Source: Acinetobacter sp. XS-4
Lineage (GTDB): Bacteria; Pseudomonadota; Gammaproteobacteria; Pseudomonadales; Moraxellaceae
Length of the DNA: 64,000 nucleotides
NCBI RefSeq assembly: GCF_023920705.1
Contig: NZ_CP094657.1
Span: 558,001-622,000, forward strand
Direction of reading: 5' to 3'
The translations under genes and the position numbers were made by a program. The notes beneath the pieces are model-generated. The model saw only the letters and a list, made by a program, of their open reading frames with translations. It did no database searches and was not told the origin of the DNA. Positions 62,021-64,000 of this stretch are shown here, piece after piece (position 1 is the stretch's first letter; each line of letters starts with the position of its first letter).

Positions 62021-63016
62021 ATGGATTTAATTCAAGAAAATGGACAGCCTCGTTACGGGCGTTTTGAATCTGTACCGTCCACCATTCATGTACAACATTA
62101 TATTTATAAAACGCCTTATGGTAAGGTCCTTAAAGGCTGGCGTAAGCAATTAAAATATAAAAAATTTAAATTCTGCGGTATTCAACACAAACACTATAGT
62201 ATTGGTTTAGCGATTGCAGATATCGGTTGGGTCGGGCACGGTTTTTTCTATATTTATGATCATGAAACTCAGCAGGTCATTGAGTGGAATGCAATTCAGC
62301 CTTTGGGGCATAAAACCTATCTAGATGAACAGCCGTTGTTTAATCAAAGCTATTTTTCTAAATCGCCTTATCAGTTTGATATCCAGCATGCCAATGGTGT
62401 GCGGTACATTCGAGTCACTAAATATGGTGAGATTCAACTTAGTGCTCGGATTTTTTGTGCTGGAACCGATATATTAAGTTTATGTACACCGACAGGAATT
62501 AACGGTTGGACCTATACCCAAAAGCAGACCACATTGGCTGTAGAGGGGATGTTTATGAATAAACAAAATCAAGTCGTCCAATTTGATGAAAAGACATTTG
62601 CATCTTTAGATGATACATGTGGTTTTTTGCGACCTGAAACGGCTTGGTTCTGGCTTTCATGTAACTTCTGGGATGAGCAAGGGCGGCGTATTGGTTTAAA
62701 TTTATCTTCAGGGGTTAATGAAAGCTTTGGTAATGAAAATTGCTTATGGGTGAATGGGGTTTTATTTCCACTGACTGATGTTTTATTTGAAAAAGTAAAT
62801 GATGAACTTTGGAAAATTAGCTCTCTAGATCAAAAGCTTAATCTACAGGTTCATATTGGTTGGTGTAGATATGAAAATATTAATTTGAGAATGATTGGGA
62901 GCCAGTTCAATCAGTGGCAAGCTAAAATTAGTGGCACGATTGAATATGAGGCGACCGATATAATCAATTGCAATGAACAATATGGTTTATTAGAACAACA
63001 TTATGCAAAATGGTAA
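62021..63016 (+). CDS. DUF2804-family protein
   Basis: The 331-aa protein has the DUF2804 blocks: NGQPRYGRFESVPST near the start, the IGLAIADIGWVGHGFFYIYD strand pair, and RPETAWFWLSCNFWDEQGR with GLNLSSGVNES in the middle. It looks like a beta-rich, lipocalin- or AttH-like fold without signal peptide. Function unknown. It converges on the PF10118 gene. Confidence 0.85.
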   Translation: MDLIQENGQPRYGRFESVPSTIHVQHYIYKTPYGKVLKGWRKQLKYKKFKFCGIQHKHYSIGLAIADIGWVGHGFFYIYDHETQQVIEWNAIQPLGHKTYLDEQPLFNQSYFSKSPYQFDIQHANGVRYIRVTKYGEIQLSARIFCAGTDILSLCTPTGINGWTYTQKQTTLAVEGMFMNKQNQVVQFDEKTFASLDDTCGFLRPETAWFWLSCNFWDEQGRRIGLNLSSGVNESFGNENCLWVNGVLFPLTDVLFEKVNDELWKISSLDQKLNLQVHIGWCRYENINLRMIGSQFNQWQAKISGTIEYEATDIINCNEQYGLLEQHYAKW

Positions 63017-63024
63017 CAAGCAGG

Positions 63025-63900
63025 TTATAAACCTGCTTGCCAAAATGCTTCACCAGCTGCAATAGGATCATTCGTCTTTTCGAGTGTTTCAATCCAAACT
63101 GGGTATTGATGAATGACTGGATGCTGACTTGGATGAAAATCTTTTTTAAACCAATCTAAATATTGGCTTTTCATAGCAGTTAATGTGCCATTTTTACCAA
63201 AGAACCAAGGTAAACCTTTAAGACTCATCAAGAGTCTTTCTCTAGAACTAAAGCCATCACATTTCAACATGATGTTGGTGCGATAGAGCGTAAAACCAAA
63301 CATAAGTACTGTCGTAAGAACCAATACAAATCGACGAGTCGACTCAGGAACCTCACCCACTTGTTTCATGACATCAAAAGCAACATCACGATGCTCCATT
63401 TCTTCAATGGCATGCCAAGCAAACAGTGCTCGAACATATGGGTGGGCATTTTCCAAAGTTTTTTTATTGCTATAAAACGTTTCTGCCATTAATGCTGTTA
63501 AATGTTCAGCTGCTGCCGTCATTGCAATATTGTATTGCGGTGAGCGTTTGGTGAGTTCAAAACGGAAAATTCTTTTTAGTGTAGCTGTGAATTGGTCAAC
63601 AGGCATACCTTGTTCTTTCATGAGCTGATTCATTTTGTCATGAGCAATACCGTGTTGAGCTTCTTGTTTTATAAAGTCCACAACTCGTTTTTGTAGTTCT
63701 GGATCATCAATTTTGTCACGGAACATACGAACACATTCGATAAAATAACGCTCTCCATCAGGAAAGGTTAAGCTGAGTGCATCAAACATACGAGTCAAAA
63801 AAGGATCATTATTAAACCAAAAGCGAGGCGCTTCGTTTAAATGAAAATCTAGATCTTTACGAACCACTGGCTCGACCTGATAAGAAACATGTGCGTTCAT
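63025..63900 (-). CDS. PF10118-family predicted metal-dependent hydrolase
   Basis: The 291-aa protein belongs to the predicted metal-dependent hydrolase family. Di-iron-type residues are visible as FIECVRMF, KQEAQHGIAHDKMN, ALMAETFYSN and WHAIEEMEHRDVAFD (E and ExxH motifs on four helices), with a membrane-like helix near residues 185-205. Members often sit near fatty-acid genes. Substrate unknown. It converges on the DUF2804 gene with eight bases between. Confidence 0.88.
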   Translation of the reverse strand: MNAHVSYQVEPVVRKDLDFHLNEAPRFWFNNDPFLTRMFDALSLTFPDGERYFIECVRMFRDKIDDPELQKRVVDFIKQEAQHGIAHDKMNQLMKEQGMPVDQFTATLKRIFRFELTKRSPQYNIAMTAAAEHLTALMAETFYSNKKTLENAHPYVRALFAWHAIEEMEHRDVAFDVMKQVGEVPESTRRFVLVLTTVLMFGFTLYRTNIMLKCDGFSSRERLLMSLKGLPWFFGKNGTLTAMKSQYLDWFKKDFHPSQHPVIHQYPVWIETLEKTNDPIAAGEAFWQAGL

Positions 63901-63934
63901 ATTTTATTTCTCGCATCTAACTTGTTCACTAGTA

Positions 63935-63994
63935 TGTCGCGACTGGTCGGCTTTGTTTTGACAGTTATTGCCAATTTTTATACAGTTTGCGACA
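63935..63994. promoter_or_regulatory. Split inverted repeat TGTCGC / GCGACA upstream of the PF10118 gene
   Basis: TGTCGC (63935-63940) and GCGACA (63989-63994) are complementary and flank a TTGACA/TATACA pair with a short 15-base spacer. This may be the control region of the PF10118 gene and of a regulator beyond the window edge (TetR-type sites are often like this). Evidence is thin. Confidence 0.3.
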
Positions 63995-64000
63995 AGATGG

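Noticed and set aside
1..64000. CRISPR arrays, insertion sequences and rRNA genes
   Set aside because: No regularly spaced repeats, transposase genes with terminal inverted repeats or rRNA-like sequence were found on reading both strands.

Overview
The window is chromosomal DNA of an Acinetobacter, most likely A. baumannii or a close relative. The clearest evidence is the glnE-ilvE-[LOS outer-core genes]-aspS block, which is the A. baumannii OC locus. A BaeSR two-component pair, a ZnuD-type zinc receptor under a Zur-like palindrome, tandem long acyl-CoA dehydrogenases and a B12 receptor behind a cobalamin riboswitch fit the same origin.

Layout. Bases 1-1117 hold the 5' part of queA (minus strand) and a tRNA-Leu(CAA) gene with its terminator. 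The 3' part of that tRNA and its terminator recur at 20239-20326 as an 88-bp direct repeat with four mismatches. The repeats bracket an AT-rich genomic island of about 19.2 kb with a tyrosine integrase just inside the left end. Island cargo, in order: an unknown 214-aa protein; a GC-rich, highly foldable leader behind its own promoter; three genes in a row (exported protein, TM plus degenerate J-domain protein, zinc-ribbon membrane protein); an EcsC-family protein; a 1241-aa SIR2-domain protein that looks like an anti-phage effector; a small exported protein behind a promoter-terminator arrangement; a PIN-domain nuclease; a pair of two-TM proteins; a frameshifted inovirus-Gp2/YfjJ-like replication protein; 1.6 kb without a convincing gene but with origin-like hairpins and a near-perfect promoter; and a divergent XRE regulator/426-aa gene pair. 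Just right of the island lie a gene remnant and a two-TM coiled-coil protein that resembles abortive-infection proteins.

From 21.4 kb on the DNA is core genome. It holds a soluble sensor kinase, glnE and ilvE, then the LOS outer-core locus (27.0-35.7 kb: ELM1-type and GT1/GT2/GT4/GT25/Stealth glycosyltransferases, a polysaccharide deacetylase and an oppositely oriented ghy gene), closed by aspS. After it come a DUF4184 membrane protein, the znuD-like receptor, a phospholipase D family protein, a REP-like intergenic repeat, RcnB- and PsiE-family proteins, two 593/600-aa acyl-CoA dehydrogenases, a small lipoprotein, baeSR, an L,D-transpeptidase-like protein, selO, an acyl-CoA desaturase, a META-domain lipoprotein, a GDPD, a PduO-type cobalamin adenosyltransferase with btuB and its riboswitch, trpF-trpB, and DUF1543, DUF2804 and PF10118 proteins.

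The parts most likely to hide something undescribed are (a) the structured leader with a ribosome-site hairpin plus the three-gene envelope module (3.4-6.8 kb), (b) the palindrome/promoter/terminator block at 12.45-12.55 kb with the PIN nuclease and two-TM pair beyond it, and (c) the structured stretch at 16.2-17.7 kb. All calls come from reading the sequence; no database search was possible.
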